Shown here piece after piece: positions 53,363 to 62,116 of a DNA stretch of 64,000 nucleotides (the stretch's first letter is position 1; each line of letters opens with the position of its first letter). The notes below the pieces were generated by a model that had not been told where the DNA came from, searched no databases, and saw nothing but the letters and a program-made list of their open reading frames with translations. This DNA comes from Lachnospiraceae bacterium (GTDB taxonomy: Bacteria; Bacillota; Clostridia; Lachnospirales; Lachnospiraceae). Location: assembly GCA_017427775.1 (NCBI GenBank), contig JAFRSD010000041.1, positions 62,001-126,000 of the forward strand. Direction: 5' to 3'. The translations under genes were made by a program, and so were the position numbers.

Positions 53363-55861
53363 GTGAATATTTTGTTTCGGTACATCCGAAAGAACATGAT
53401 GGAAAAGAAGGGGAGGCTCCTCTTAGTGATCCTCTCCGTAGCGATCAGCGCGGGACTGCTGGTCGCCTGTATCGGTATGATGGATACCATCAAAGACAGT
53501 TTCTCGGAGCCCACAAGACGGGCGACGGAAGGACGCGAAATAGCCCTCAGTTCGGTTGAGGGCGCCTGGTTCACGGAAAGCGATTTCGATGCAGAGGGCC
53601 TGACGGATCTGCAGGGCGAGATCACGGGAACCGGAGTCATCTCGGAAGACGACAAACTCTATTACGTAACGCTGCACGGACAGAAGTCCTTCAGCGGGGT
53701 ACTGAAAAGCGGGCAGTGGGCCGACGACGGAACTCCCGCATGTATCGTCTCCGAGCGTACGGCAAAGGAAAGAAACCTGACCGTCGGCAGCAAGCTTACT
53801 GTAAGCCTTTACGGCGAGCCGGTTTCCTTTACGGTGAAAGCCATTGCCGTCACGGACGGCGTTCTCTACGCCGACAGCCGGGAATCGTTCGGCGTCATCG
53901 TCTCCTACGGCTTTATGAATGAAAAGGCCGGTTCTCCGGACGCATACAACGTTATATATGCTAAGGTCGCAGCCGCCAAGTCCGGTAAGACGGCCGACGC
54001 GGATCAGATCAAAGAAACGGTTGACCGCTTCAATGAAACTAACACGAAAGTTAAAGCCGTCGACCGTACCAACAGCCTGTTCGTAGGCGATATTTCCTCT
54101 CTTATCTTCAGCGTCGGACTGATGCTCGGAATCGTCATCATCGTAAGCATTCTGATCATCAGCGGCGTATTCAAAATGATCATCAGCGAACGCATTCCGG
54201 TCTTCGGAACGTTCTTAAGCCAGGGTTCCACAAAGCGGCAGTTAAGATTTATCGTTCTTCTTGAGAGTGCCTGCTACGCACTGGTTGCCGGCATTATCGG
54301 AAGTGCCATCGGCGAAGGAATCCTGTATATCGTAAACCGCCTCGTATCCCCGCTTCGGGAATACGGCATCTATCTTCCCTTCCGCATTAACTGGCTGCAC
54401 GTTCTGTTCGGCATCGCATTTGCCCTCGTGATCTCGGTGCTCGCAGCCTGGCTTCCGGTTCGCCGGATCGCAGGGTTTGAGACCAAGGACGTCATCCTGA
54501 ACCGTGTGGAGAACACCCATAAGAAGCATACGGTTCGTACCGTGATCGGTCTTCTACTTTTCGCAGCTTCGATCGTCATCACGCTGCTGCTTAACGGTGC
54601 GATTTCCCCGCTGTCCGTTCTTGCGACATCATGCTGCTATATCGGCATCATCATGGCTGCTCCGGCGCTTATCAAGCTCCTGATGGCCTTCTTCTGCAAA
54701 GTATTCCACGGCAACACGACAATGTGGCTTGCCTGCAACAATATCCGCTCCTCAAGACTTCTGATCAGCAACGTCGTACTGTTGATCATCGCGCTGAACG
54801 GAATCCTGAGCTGCTCCTCTACCGGCCGGACCATGACCAAGGTTGTCATCGAAGCCTACGAGGAACTCGATTACGACTTCGAAGTCGACAACATTCTTCC
54901 TTCGGGCTCCGACGAGAGTTCCTACGACCGGATCATGCAGGAACTGAAGACCAATCCCTATATTGATCAGAGTACCGTAAATCCGCAGGCCTACCGCATT
55001 GCAGAGCATGACGGAACCCAGATTTTAACAACGGTCATCGAGCCGGAGGCCTACGCCAAATACAATCAGTACATGCACCTCATGGAGAACAAGTACCGTG
55101 ATTCTTACCTGGATTTCTCGAACGCATCGGACGATACGATTCTCGTAACGACGGCCCTCGCAAGAGACATGAAGCTGAAGGAGGGTGACACGCTGAAGCT
55201 TTCCGTGAACGGAATCTCACACGAGTGGCGCGTTGCCTGCATTGCGGACGGAAAGCTCCTCAACTCCGGTAAATTTATCCTGTTCCGAAGAGCCGATTTC
55301 ATCGATATCTACCACGACAGCGAGGTTGAGGGATTCTCCTTTAAGATAAAAGGCGACAAGGACGCTGCCGAGGCTTCCTTCAAGTCCCTGCTCACCAGCT
55401 ACGGCGCAACCTACAGCGACCGTGACACGAGAATGCAGGAAAATGTGGACCAGAACGCGATGATCGTAAACCTGATCTCGATCTTCTCCTACCTGGCCAT
55501 CGCCATCTCGGCAATCGGAATCTTTAACAACATCGTCATCAGCTTCAACCAGAGACGGAAAGAATTCGCCATGATGGCATCGGTTGGAATGAACGGCGTC
55601 GGCCGGAAGAAACTGGTTCTTTCGGAAAGCATTCTGTGCGTGATCATCGCAGTTCTCATCGCAGTTCCGTTCACGCTCCTTACGAACCGCCTGGTAACCG
55701 GAATGCTCTACTACATCGGCACTCCGTTCGACATTCTCTACGACTGGAAGGGAACACCCGCATTTCTCGCCGCATTTGTCGGAATCGTCTTCATCGCTTC
55801 GCTCTCGACGATGCGCCGTTCCAAAAACTTAAGTGTTGTAACCGAACTCAAATACGAATAA
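53363..55861 (+). CDS. ABC transporter permease, FtsX/MacB type
   Basis: 832 residues from GTG 53363, with AAGGAGG eight bases upstream; the frame extends to an ATG at 53291 that lacks a site. N-terminal helix (about 18-40), extracytoplasmic domain (about 45-230), FtsX unit 1 (about 245-390), a further membrane block (about 400-490), a second extracytoplasmic domain (about 495-690) and FtsX unit 2 (about 700-825, with FNQRRKEFAMMASVGM). Ten or so helices in all. Operon with the ATPase 28 bases downstream. TTAATC direct repeats (53253-53269) precede it and could be a response-regulator site; no two-component genes are adjacent. Substrate unknown. Confidence 0.93.
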   Translation: MNILFRYIRKNMMEKKGRLLLVILSVAISAGLLVACIGMMDTIKDSFSEPTRRATEGREIALSSVEGAWFTESDFDAEGLTDLQGEITGTGVISEDDKLYYVTLHGQKSFSGVLKSGQWADDGTPACIVSERTAKERNLTVGSKLTVSLYGEPVSFTVKAIAVTDGVLYADSRESFGVIVSYGFMNEKAGSPDAYNVIYAKVAAAKSGKTADADQIKETVDRFNETNTKVKAVDRTNSLFVGDISSLIFSVGLMLGIVIIVSILIISGVFKMIISERIPVFGTFLSQGSTKRQLRFIVLLESACYALVAGIIGSAIGEGILYIVNRLVSPLREYGIYLPFRINWLHVLFGIAFALVISVLAAWLPVRRIAGFETKDVILNRVENTHKKHTVRTVIGLLLFAASIVITLLLNGAISPLSVLATSCCYIGIIMAAPALIKLLMAFFCKVFHGNTTMWLACNNIRSSRLLISNVVLLIIALNGILSCSSTGRTMTKVVIEAYEELDYDFEVDNILPSGSDESSYDRIMQELKTNPYIDQSTVNPQAYRIAEHDGTQILTTVIEPEAYAKYNQYMHLMENKYRDSYLDFSNASDDTILVTTALARDMKLKEGDTLKLSVNGISHEWRVACIADGKLLNSGKFILFRRADFIDIYHDSEVEGFSFKIKGDKDAAEASFKSLLTSYGATYSDRDTRMQENVDQNAMIVNLISIFSYLAIAISAIGIFNNIVISFNQRRKEFAMMASVGMNGVGRKKLVLSESILCVIIAVLIAVPFTLLTNRLVTGMLYYIGTPFDILYDWKGTPAFLAAFVGIVFIASLSTMRRSKNLSVVTELKYE

Positions 55862-55888
55862 AAAAGGAAATCTATGGAGGAATCAATC

Positions 55889-56626
55889 ATGAACGCACTT
55901 ACCATTAAGAATCTCAACAAGTCTTTTGTAAACGGCAGAGAGACTGCCCACATTTTGAAGAACATCAACCTGAATGTAGAGGAAGGCGAATTTGTCTCCA
56001 TCATGGGACCGTCCGGCTGCGGAAAGTCCACGCTCCTCTACCTGTTAGGCGGCCTTGACAAGCCCACGAGCGGAAGCGTTTCCCTTTACGGAACGGATCT
56101 TTCCACGATGAAGGAGAAGGACCTCTGCGACATGCGGAGCGACAAGATCGGGTTCGTGTTCCAGTTCTATAACCTCGTTCCGAACCTCAACGTAGAGGAC
56201 AACATCGCTCTTCCGCTGATGATCGCCGGCAAGAAGCGCTCCTCTTACAAAAAGAGAATTGATGACGTACTTGAGATCATCGGCATGAGCGATAAGAGAA
56301 AGCTCACGCCCCGCGAACTGTCCGGCGGACAGCAGCAGCGTGTGGCGATTGCGAGAGCGCTCGTATTTGACCCCGAGATCATCTTCCTTGACGAACCCAT
56401 CGGTAACCTTGATTCGAAGACCGGCATGAAGATCATGGAACTCTTCCGTGAGATTAACCGCAAGTTCGGCAAGACGATCGTACAGGTAACACACTCCGAA
56501 GAGTCCGCCCGCTACGGCACCAAGCTCGTACGCGTACTCGACGGCCAGATTGAATCGGTCGAGCTGATCGATAATTCAAACGCTCCCTTCTCGGAGAGCC
56601 GTAAAGGAGAGCGCCAGGTAAGCTGA
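55889..56626 (+). CDS. ABC transporter ATP-binding protein
   Basis: 245 residues from ATG 55889, with GGAGG eight bases upstream (an upstream ATG at 55874 overlaps the site). Walker A GPSGCGKST, signature LSGGQQQR, Walker B IIFLDEPIGNLD. The usual P-T-G of this subfamily is P-I-G here. Partner of the permease; antimicrobial-peptide or lipoprotein export type. Confidence 0.95.
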   Translation: MNALTIKNLNKSFVNGRETAHILKNINLNVEEGEFVSIMGPSGCGKSTLLYLLGGLDKPTSGSVSLYGTDLSTMKEKDLCDMRSDKIGFVFQFYNLVPNLNVEDNIALPLMIAGKKRSSYKKRIDDVLEIIGMSDKRKLTPRELSGGQQQRVAIARALVFDPEIIFLDEPIGNLDSKTGMKIMELFREINRKFGKTIVQVTHSEESARYGTKLVRVLDGQIESVELIDNSNAPFSESRKGERQVS

Positions 56627-56661
56627 TCTGTCAACCTCCATAAAACCAGTGTAGTGAACGC

Positions 56662-56697
56662 AAAAAAACCTTCGGTGGGATGTTCCGAAGGTTTTTT
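56662..56697 (+). terminator. Terminator of the second ABC exporter operon
   Basis: AAAAAACCTTCGG pairs with CCGAAGGTTTTTT, nine-base loop, T-run included. Confidence 0.93.
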
Positions 56698-56944
56698 GCA
56701 TTTCTTTGTATTACGCGAGGGGAAAAATGAAAAAACAATTCTTTTTTGTTTGAGGGGGGGTAAAAAGCATTTGTTTTTCTTGTTCGTATTATATTGCTAT
56801 AATACTAAGATAATCTATTGCATTCTTGCTCAAATATGATACAATCTTACTGTAACAGCATAAAAATACCCGGTTTCGGACACGGATTATCCGGGATCGG
56901 GGCTCTTTCGGTTTCTTTCGGGTTTTCATTATTCGGAGGTGTGT
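56698..56944 (+). promoter_or_regulatory. Long 5' region of the AraC gene with a TATAAT box
   Basis: A perfect TATAAT is at 56798-56803 in an A/T-rich stretch; the -35 (TTTTCT or TTTTTC) is weak. About 140 bases lie between it and the start codon. A run of G (about 56753-56760) lies upstream. No gene is visible here. Confidence 0.4.
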
Positions 56945-57913
56945 ATGGATCTTCCCATTCAGTTAAAAGATACCGTTCAGCACGGAAACAGCCGCTATCC
57001 GTTCGCCGTGCATGAGACCATCGCCATTGCGGAGGATATGCTGATGCTTTACCTGCATTGGCACGAGGAAGCAGAGCTTCTCCTTGCGCTCGAGGGCGAC
57101 GTTGTAGTAAGGATCAATAACAATACCTTCCATATGAAGGAAGGAGAAGCCGCATATATTGAGCCTTATGCCCTTCACGCATGCTACAAGGCGAAATCGG
57201 ACACCTGTCACCTCCTGGCGCTCGTATTCCGCCCCGAAGTCATTGCCCCGGCAAGGGAACCGGCGCTTTATGAAGCGTATCTGGCACCTGTGAAACGCGG
57301 ACAGGTGCGTTTTCCCGCGCATCTGCGTAAGGAAGTGCCCTGGCAGGAGCACGTGATCCGGCTTGTCCGCTCGACAATGCCCTACTGCACGGTTCCTTAT
57401 GACCGCTCAGATCTTGCGCTTCGCGGAATTCTTTATGAAATCTGGTCGGAACTGTTCTTAAATGCCGATTCGGACCTGCAGCCCGCTCAGGCGACTTCCC
57501 GTCTTCAGCCGGCACTCGAATACATCTATGAAAACTACCGTTTTCCGATCACGATCAGCGATATCGCGGCGCAGGTCAACCTGAGCGTAAGCCGTTTCAG
57601 CACGCTTTTCCGAAAAGCCTTCCATACCTCGCCGGTTTCCCATCTTTTATACTACAGGCTGCATCGCTGCACTATTCTACTACTGTCGACCGACTTGACG
57701 GTGGCAGAGATTGCGTTCAGTTGCGGCTTCGATAATCTGAGCAACTTCAACCGGCAGTTCCGCGAACGGATCGGCAGCACGCCTACCGCCTACCGGAACA
57801 AGGGCCGTGAGATCCGTGAACAGCAGACAATGCTTCAGACCGAACGAAACCGGATATTTGAAACCTTTATTCCCTCTTCCGACACGGAGAATCCCACCTC
57901 ATACACGCCGTAG
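56945..57913 (+). CDS. AraC-family transcriptional regulator
   Basis: 322 residues from ATG 56945 (GGAGG upstream). Cupin sensor domain (about 18-140; YLHWHEEAELLLALEGDV, AAYIEPYALHACYK) and C-terminal double helix-turn-helix (about 190-290; ITISDIAAQVNLSVSRFSTLF, VAEIAFSCGFDNLSNFNRQF). About 30 polar residues follow the DNA-binding domain. Its last 79 bases overlap the 3' end of the convergent trmO gene. Target genes not evident. Confidence 0.92.
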   Translation: MDLPIQLKDTVQHGNSRYPFAVHETIAIAEDMLMLYLHWHEEAELLLALEGDVVVRINNNTFHMKEGEAAYIEPYALHACYKAKSDTCHLLALVFRPEVIAPAREPALYEAYLAPVKRGQVRFPAHLRKEVPWQEHVIRLVRSTMPYCTVPYDRSDLALRGILYEIWSELFLNADSDLQPAQATSRLQPALEYIYENYRFPITISDIAAQVNLSVSRFSTLFRKAFHTSPVSHLLYYRLHRCTILLLSTDLTVAEIAFSCGFDNLSNFNRQFRERIGSTPTAYRNKGREIREQQTMLQTERNRIFETFIPSSDTENPTSYTP

Positions 57914-58539
57914 GACATTCCGTATACCCTTTCTGCGTCATTCTGGTACGCAGGTCTGGGGTCTAACGCCAGAACTTCCTTCAGCGCCTGCCGCATCGCT
58001 TCGTCCATGCCGAGTCTCTCCGCTTCGCCGGCTGCCTCTTCGGTAAAGGAAACCGGCAGCCGGTAATCCGTATAGGCTCCCGCGAAGCCTTCCTTCGCGT
58101 CCGGATGGCAGTCCGTATACGGAAGGTACGGTTTGACATCATAGATCGGCGTGCCGTTCATCAGGTCGGCGCCTGCCACGATCAGCACCGGTCCCTCCTG
58201 TGTGTCATACTCTATTCTTACAAGGCGTACCGACGACAGCCCGATTGGATTCGGGCGGAACGGGCTTCGCGTCGCGAACACTCCCATTCTCGTATTACCG
58301 CCGAGCCGCGGCGGACGCACCGTCGGGCTCCACGCGCCCTCTTCTTTCCCATTTTCCGAAAACTCCCATAAGAGCCACAGATGCGAATATCCTTCCAGCC
58401 CGCGCAATGCGTCCGGATTACGATACTCCGGTTCAAATACGATGCGGGCCTCCTCTGTGTCCGCAAGGCCGCTCTGCCTCGGAATTCCGAATTTGCCGAT
58501 GAAACGGTTCTCGATACGGGCTATCTTTCTGATTTCCAT
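57835..58539 (-). CDS. trmO: tRNA (adenine-N6)-methyltransferase TrmO (TsaA/YaeB family)
   Basis: 234 residues. SAM-dependent enzyme that methylates t6A37 in tRNA. Typical features: RFIGKFGIPRQSGLAD near the start, ATRSPFRPNPIGLSSVRLVR, GTPIYDVKPYLPYTD, and a C-terminal domain ending in a VGFSVSEEGIKVSNIRF pattern. Start ATG 58539 is chosen (GGAG 11 bases upstream); ATG 58548 is an alternative. Overlaps the convergent AraC gene by 79 bases. Confidence 0.92.
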   Translation of the reverse strand: MEIRKIARIENRFIGKFGIPRQSGLADTEEARIVFEPEYRNPDALRGLEGYSHLWLLWEFSENGKEEGAWSPTVRPPRLGGNTRMGVFATRSPFRPNPIGLSSVRLVRIEYDTQEGPVLIVAGADLMNGTPIYDVKPYLPYTDCHPDAKEGFAGAYTDYRLPVSFTEEAAGEAERLGMDEAMRQALKEVLALDPRPAYQNDAERVYGMSYGVYEVGFSVSEEGIKVSNIRFRSV

Positions 58540-58639
58540 AACTTCCATGACTCCGGCCGGAATGATTTGTGCCGGGTTTTCCTTTCTAAAGTTTTGAAAA
58601 GCCGCCGCGGACACAGGTCCTGCGGCGGCATATTACTGT

Positions 58640-60991
58640 TTAGAATAATAATGCTATTGCATGCGCGGCAAATGCGATGACCCATGCGATCGCGCACTGG
58701 GAAACGACCATTCCCACGGCCCATTTGCGTCCGAGCTCACGGCGGACCGAAGCAATCGCGGCAACACACGGCGTGTACAGCAGACAGAACACGAGAAGCG
58801 ATGCGGCTGCGGCAGGCGAGATCACTGCCGTCACGGTGCTTCCGAACAGGATCTGAAGCGTAGACACAACACTTTCCTTCGCGATAAATCCGGTAATAAG
58901 AGCCGTCGAGCATTGCCAGTTTCCGAAGCCGAGCGGCTTGAAAACGGGTGCGATAAATCCGGCAAGAGACGCCAGCAGTCCCTTTTCCGTATCGCCGTCT
59001 CCGATGTAATTGAGACGGTAATCAAAGTTCTGAAGCAGCCAGATAACGATTGTTGCAACGAAGATAACCGTGAACGCTCTTGTTAAGAAGTCCTTCGCCT
59101 TTTCCCAGAGAAGACGTCCGACATTCTTTGCGCCGGGAAGCCTGTAGTTCGGAAGTTCCATTACGAACGGAACCGCCTCACCGCGGAATACCGTCGTACG
59201 AAGCACAAGCGCGGCCAGAATGCCGATCACGATGCCCAAAACGTAAAGCCCGATCATGACAAGCGCCGCGTGCTTCGGGAAGAACGCCAGCGAGAAGAAC
59301 GCGTAGATCGGCACCTTTGCCGAGCAGCTCATGAACGGCGTCAGCAGGATCGTCATCTTACGGTCTCGCTCCGAAGGAAGCGTACGCGAAGCCATAACCG
59401 CCGGAACCGTGCAGCCAAATCCGATCAACATCGGCACGATACTGCGGCCGGACAGCCCGATCTTACGAAGCAGCTTGTCCATAAAGAAGGCGACACGCGC
59501 CATATAACCGCTGTCCTCAAGAAGCGACAGGAAGAAGAACAGTGTCACAATGACCGGCAGGAAGGAAAGCACGCTTCCCACACCGGCGAAGATGCCGTCG
59601 ATGATGAGGCTCTTCACAACCGGATTCACGCCCCAGAGGTCAAGGCCCTTCTCCGTGAGTGCGCCGAGCGCGTCGACACCTTTGGCGGTCAGATCCTGTA
59701 AAAACGCTCCGATCACGTGGAAGGTGAGGAAGAACACAAGTCCCATGATCGCGATAAACGCGGGGATTGCCGTAAACCGCCCGGTCAGGAACGTATCGAT
59801 CTTGCGGCTTCGGATGTGTTCCTTGCTCTCGACCGGTTTGATCACGGTCTCGCGGCATATTTTATTGATAAAGCGGAAACGCATATCCGCAATGGCGGCC
59901 GAGCGGTCGAGTCCGCGCTCCGTCTCCATCTGGCTGATAATGTGCTCTAACGTTTCCTTCTCATTGTCATCAAGTTTCAGCGCCTCAAGAATGATCTCGT
60001 CACCTTCCGCTAGCTTGCTTGCGGCAAATCTGACCGGTATCCCCGCTGCTTTCGCATGGTCCTCGATCAGGTGGCGGATACTGTGCAGACACCGGTGTAC
60101 GGCGCCGCCCGCCTCCTCCGCGTCGCAGAAGTCTATCTCCGATGCGCCGGCAGGGGTTTCCTGGTAGCGCGCCACATGGATTGCGTGGTCGACAAGTTCG
60201 TCGATACCCTCGTTCTTCGCGGCCGAAATCGGAACGACCGGGATACCGAGCCGTGCTTCCATTTCGTTCACGAGAACCGAACCGCCGTTCTCACGCATCT
60301 CATCCATCATGTTGAGCGCAAGAACCATCGGAATGCCGAGTTCCATAAGCTGCATTGTCAGGTAAAGGTTTCTCTCAAGGTTGGTCGTGTCAACGATATT
60401 GATAATACCCTTCGGCTTTTCATCCAGAATAAACCGTCTCGTTACGAGTTCCTCGCTCGAGTACGGAGACATCGAATAGATGCCGGGCAGGTCGGTCACA
60501 AGTGTCTTCTCGTTGCCGCGGATCTGTCCGTCCTTTCGGTCCACCGTGACACCCGGGAAGTTTCCGACATGGGCATTTGCTCCGGTCAGCTGATTAAAGA
60601 GCGTCGTCTTTCCGCAGTTCTGATTGCCTGCGAGGGCAAATGTGAGAATCGTCGACTCCGGAAGAGCCGTTGTCTCGCCTTCCCTGTGATAACGCCCGCC
60701 TTCACCGAGACCGGGGTGTTCCACGGGACGTTTTCGTTCGTTGTGTGCCGTTCTCTCCCGCTCATCCTTTACGTCATCCACCGCAATCCGTTCCGCGTCT
60801 GACAGACGGATCGTAAGTTCATAACTCTGTATGCGGATCTCAACCGGATCACCCATCGGTGCATGCTTCACCATGGTAACCTCCGCTCCGGGAATAAGTC
60901 CCATATCGAGAAGGTGCTGACGAAGCGCCCCTTCCCCTCCGACACTGAGTACCGTGGCAGTCTTTCCGATTGGCAGTTCCTTAAGATTCAT
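58640..60991 (-). CDS. feoB: FeoA-FeoB fusion, second ferrous iron transporter
   Basis: 783 residues. Start ATG 60991 has AGGAGGG. Residues 1-73 are a complete FeoA domain (KELPIGKTATVLSVGGEGAL, LLDMGLIPGAEV, APMGDPVEIRIQSYELTIRL), followed by a charged linker (74-115) and FeoB. The G domain has G1 GNQNCGKT (122-129), G3 DLPG and G4 NMMD. The membrane half starts about residue 420 with the DSGYMARVAF and IGFGCTVPA gate motifs. The loop between the first two membrane segments is short, unlike the acidic insertion of the other FeoB. No GTTAG-N6-CTAAC operator upstream, so it may answer to a different signal or metal. Confidence 0.97.
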   Translation of the reverse strand: MNLKELPIGKTATVLSVGGEGALRQHLLDMGLIPGAEVTMVKHAPMGDPVEIRIQSYELTIRLSDAERIAVDDVKDERERTAHNERKRPVEHPGLGEGGRYHREGETTALPESTILTFALAGNQNCGKTTLFNQLTGANAHVGNFPGVTVDRKDGQIRGNEKTLVTDLPGIYSMSPYSSEELVTRRFILDEKPKGIINIVDTTNLERNLYLTMQLMELGIPMVLALNMMDEMRENGGSVLVNEMEARLGIPVVPISAAKNEGIDELVDHAIHVARYQETPAGASEIDFCDAEEAGGAVHRCLHSIRHLIEDHAKAAGIPVRFAASKLAEGDEIILEALKLDDNEKETLEHIISQMETERGLDRSAAIADMRFRFINKICRETVIKPVESKEHIRSRKIDTFLTGRFTAIPAFIAIMGLVFFLTFHVIGAFLQDLTAKGVDALGALTEKGLDLWGVNPVVKSLIIDGIFAGVGSVLSFLPVIVTLFFFLSLLEDSGYMARVAFFMDKLLRKIGLSGRSIVPMLIGFGCTVPAVMASRTLPSERDRKMTILLTPFMSCSAKVPIYAFFSLAFFPKHAALVMIGLYVLGIVIGILAALVLRTTVFRGEAVPFVMELPNYRLPGAKNVGRLLWEKAKDFLTRAFTVIFVATIVIWLLQNFDYRLNYIGDGDTEKGLLASLAGFIAPVFKPLGFGNWQCSTALITGFIAKESVVSTLQILFGSTVTAVISPAAAASLLVFCLLYTPCVAAIASVRRELGRKWAVGMVVSQCAIAWVIAFAAHAIALLF

Positions 60992-61017
60992 GTTCGTCCC
61001 TCCTGAAATCCACACCG

Positions 61018-61047
61018 ATTATAACACCCTGTGACGTATTTATTCAA
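61018..61047 (-). promoter_or_regulatory. Promoter of the FeoA-FeoB fusion gene
   Basis: Minus-strand TTGAAT (61042-61047), 18-base spacer, perfect TATAAT (61018-61023). Upstream of it lies TATCA-N4-TGATA (61069-61082), a candidate operator distinct from the DtxR-type sites at the first feo operon. Confidence 0.7.
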
Positions 61048-61150
61048 GAGGAACACAGACACGATTGCTATCAAAAATGATACTATGAATGAGACAACCG
61101 CGATTTTGAAAAAGTTTCCGAGATCGCGGTTTGTCTGATCCCTATTACCA

Positions 61151-61182
61151 AAAAAGTCCGAGGCACACCTGCCTCGGACTTT
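61151..61182 (-). terminator. Terminator of the 130-residue membrane protein gene
   Basis: Perfect 13-bp stem AAAGTCCGAGGCA/TGCCTCGGACTTT, four-base loop, T-run on the minus strand. Confidence 0.92.
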
Positions 61183-61232
61183 GTATTCACCCTGAACGGC
61201 CGATCCGGAGATTGACCGTCATATCCGATAAT

Positions 61233-61625
61233 CTACTGTTTCTCAGCCGCTTTCTTTCTCCGCGGACCGTTTTTCGACCGGATCACGCCACGCTTTCCGT
61301 TTACAAAGCAAAGTTTCGGATTCTTCGGATCGTAATTCACAATCACTTCTTCCTGAAACCGATTGTTGGTCTGGACCATTCCCACAATCTCGGCAAAATA
61401 CGGCTGGCCGTCCACATTGTATTCATAGACGGGCGTGATGATACTTGCCGTGACTCCCATCAGGTGTTTTTCCACCTGAACCCTGGAGTCCTTCTCGTAA
61501 AAAACATAGTACCCTTTCGTTGTTGCCGTGCATTTTCTTTTAAGCCACGGCAGGCTCCAGTGTTTTCCCGCATAAAAGGCACCGCCGAGAACCACTACAC
61601 CGACACTCGCATAAAAGAATATCAT
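61233..61625 (-). CDS. Small membrane-anchored protein, DUF3592-like
   Basis: 130 residues, one N-terminal membrane helix (about 2-20), then a soluble beta-rich domain (TPVYEYNVDGQPYFAE, VIVNYDPKNPKLCFV) and a basic tail (RSKNGPRRKKAAEK). The YxYxVDGxxY ... NPxNP-like pattern resembles DUF3592 proteins. ATG 61625 has GGGGG. Function unknown. Confidence 0.75.
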   Translation of the reverse strand: MIFFYASVGVVVLGGAFYAGKHWSLPWLKRKCTATTKGYYVFYEKDSRVQVEKHLMGVTASIITPVYEYNVDGQPYFAEIVGMVQTNNRFQEEVIVNYDPKNPKLCFVNGKRGVIRSKNGPRRKKAAEKQ

Positions 61626-61699
61626 AACATTTCCCCCTTTTTTTATTTTTTGACGTTAATGCCATCCGCTTAACATCGTTCTGTCACTACACCCATCTT

Positions 61700-61897
61700 C
61701 TAAACCACAGAAGTCATTCCGTCTTCTTTAAAACACACCCTTCGGATCATGTCACAGCGAAGAAGCTCCGTAAGACCGGTCTCGCCGTGATAAGCAATCA
61801 TAAGATTTCCGTTCTCGTCTTTATAAATCGAATTGTGACCCGGACCGAATTCCGAACGGATAACTCTCCCGGTCCGGCTGCCTTGTTCCGGCCGATA
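61700..61897 (-). pseudogene. Remnant of a GH43-type glycosidase gene (C-terminal fragment)
   Basis: A 65-codon open stretch on the minus strand, ending with TAG at 61700 and closed upstream by TAA (61898-61900). It has no start codon or ribosome binding site. It encodes FGPGHNSIYKDENGNLMIAYHGETG, given as codons about 19-43, then LTELLRCDMIRRVCF. GPGHNS plus the YH end is the typical late motif of GH43 arabinanases and xylosidases. The rest of the gene is missing, so this is a decayed fragment. Flanked by an inverted repeat at 61946-61992. Confidence 0.7.
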
Positions 61898-61945
61898 TTA
61901 CTGCCATAACAATCCTCATGAATCATTTGCATTGCGCGCTGTATA

Positions 61946-61992
61946 GTTACGGCGTAGTAAATCTTATTTACATAATATTACCACGCCGTAAC
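61946..61992. repeat. 15-bp imperfect inverted repeat upstream of the GH43 remnant
   Basis: GTTACGGCGTAGTAA pairs with TTACCACGCCGTAAC (14 of 15), 17-base A/T-rich loop. Possible operator or terminus of a small mobile element. Between 61993 and 62116 only a short CGCCCGG/CCGGGCG hairpin (62043-62065) is seen. Confidence 0.65.
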
Positions 61993-62116
61993 CTTGAAAG
62001 TCAATATCTTTTTTTCATGTGCCATCCGGAAATCTTACCCTGACGCCCGGCATTCTTACCGGGCGGTTCGGGGATAAATCCGCATTATCCTTCATTCTAC
62101 GCCTGTAGTCTATATC

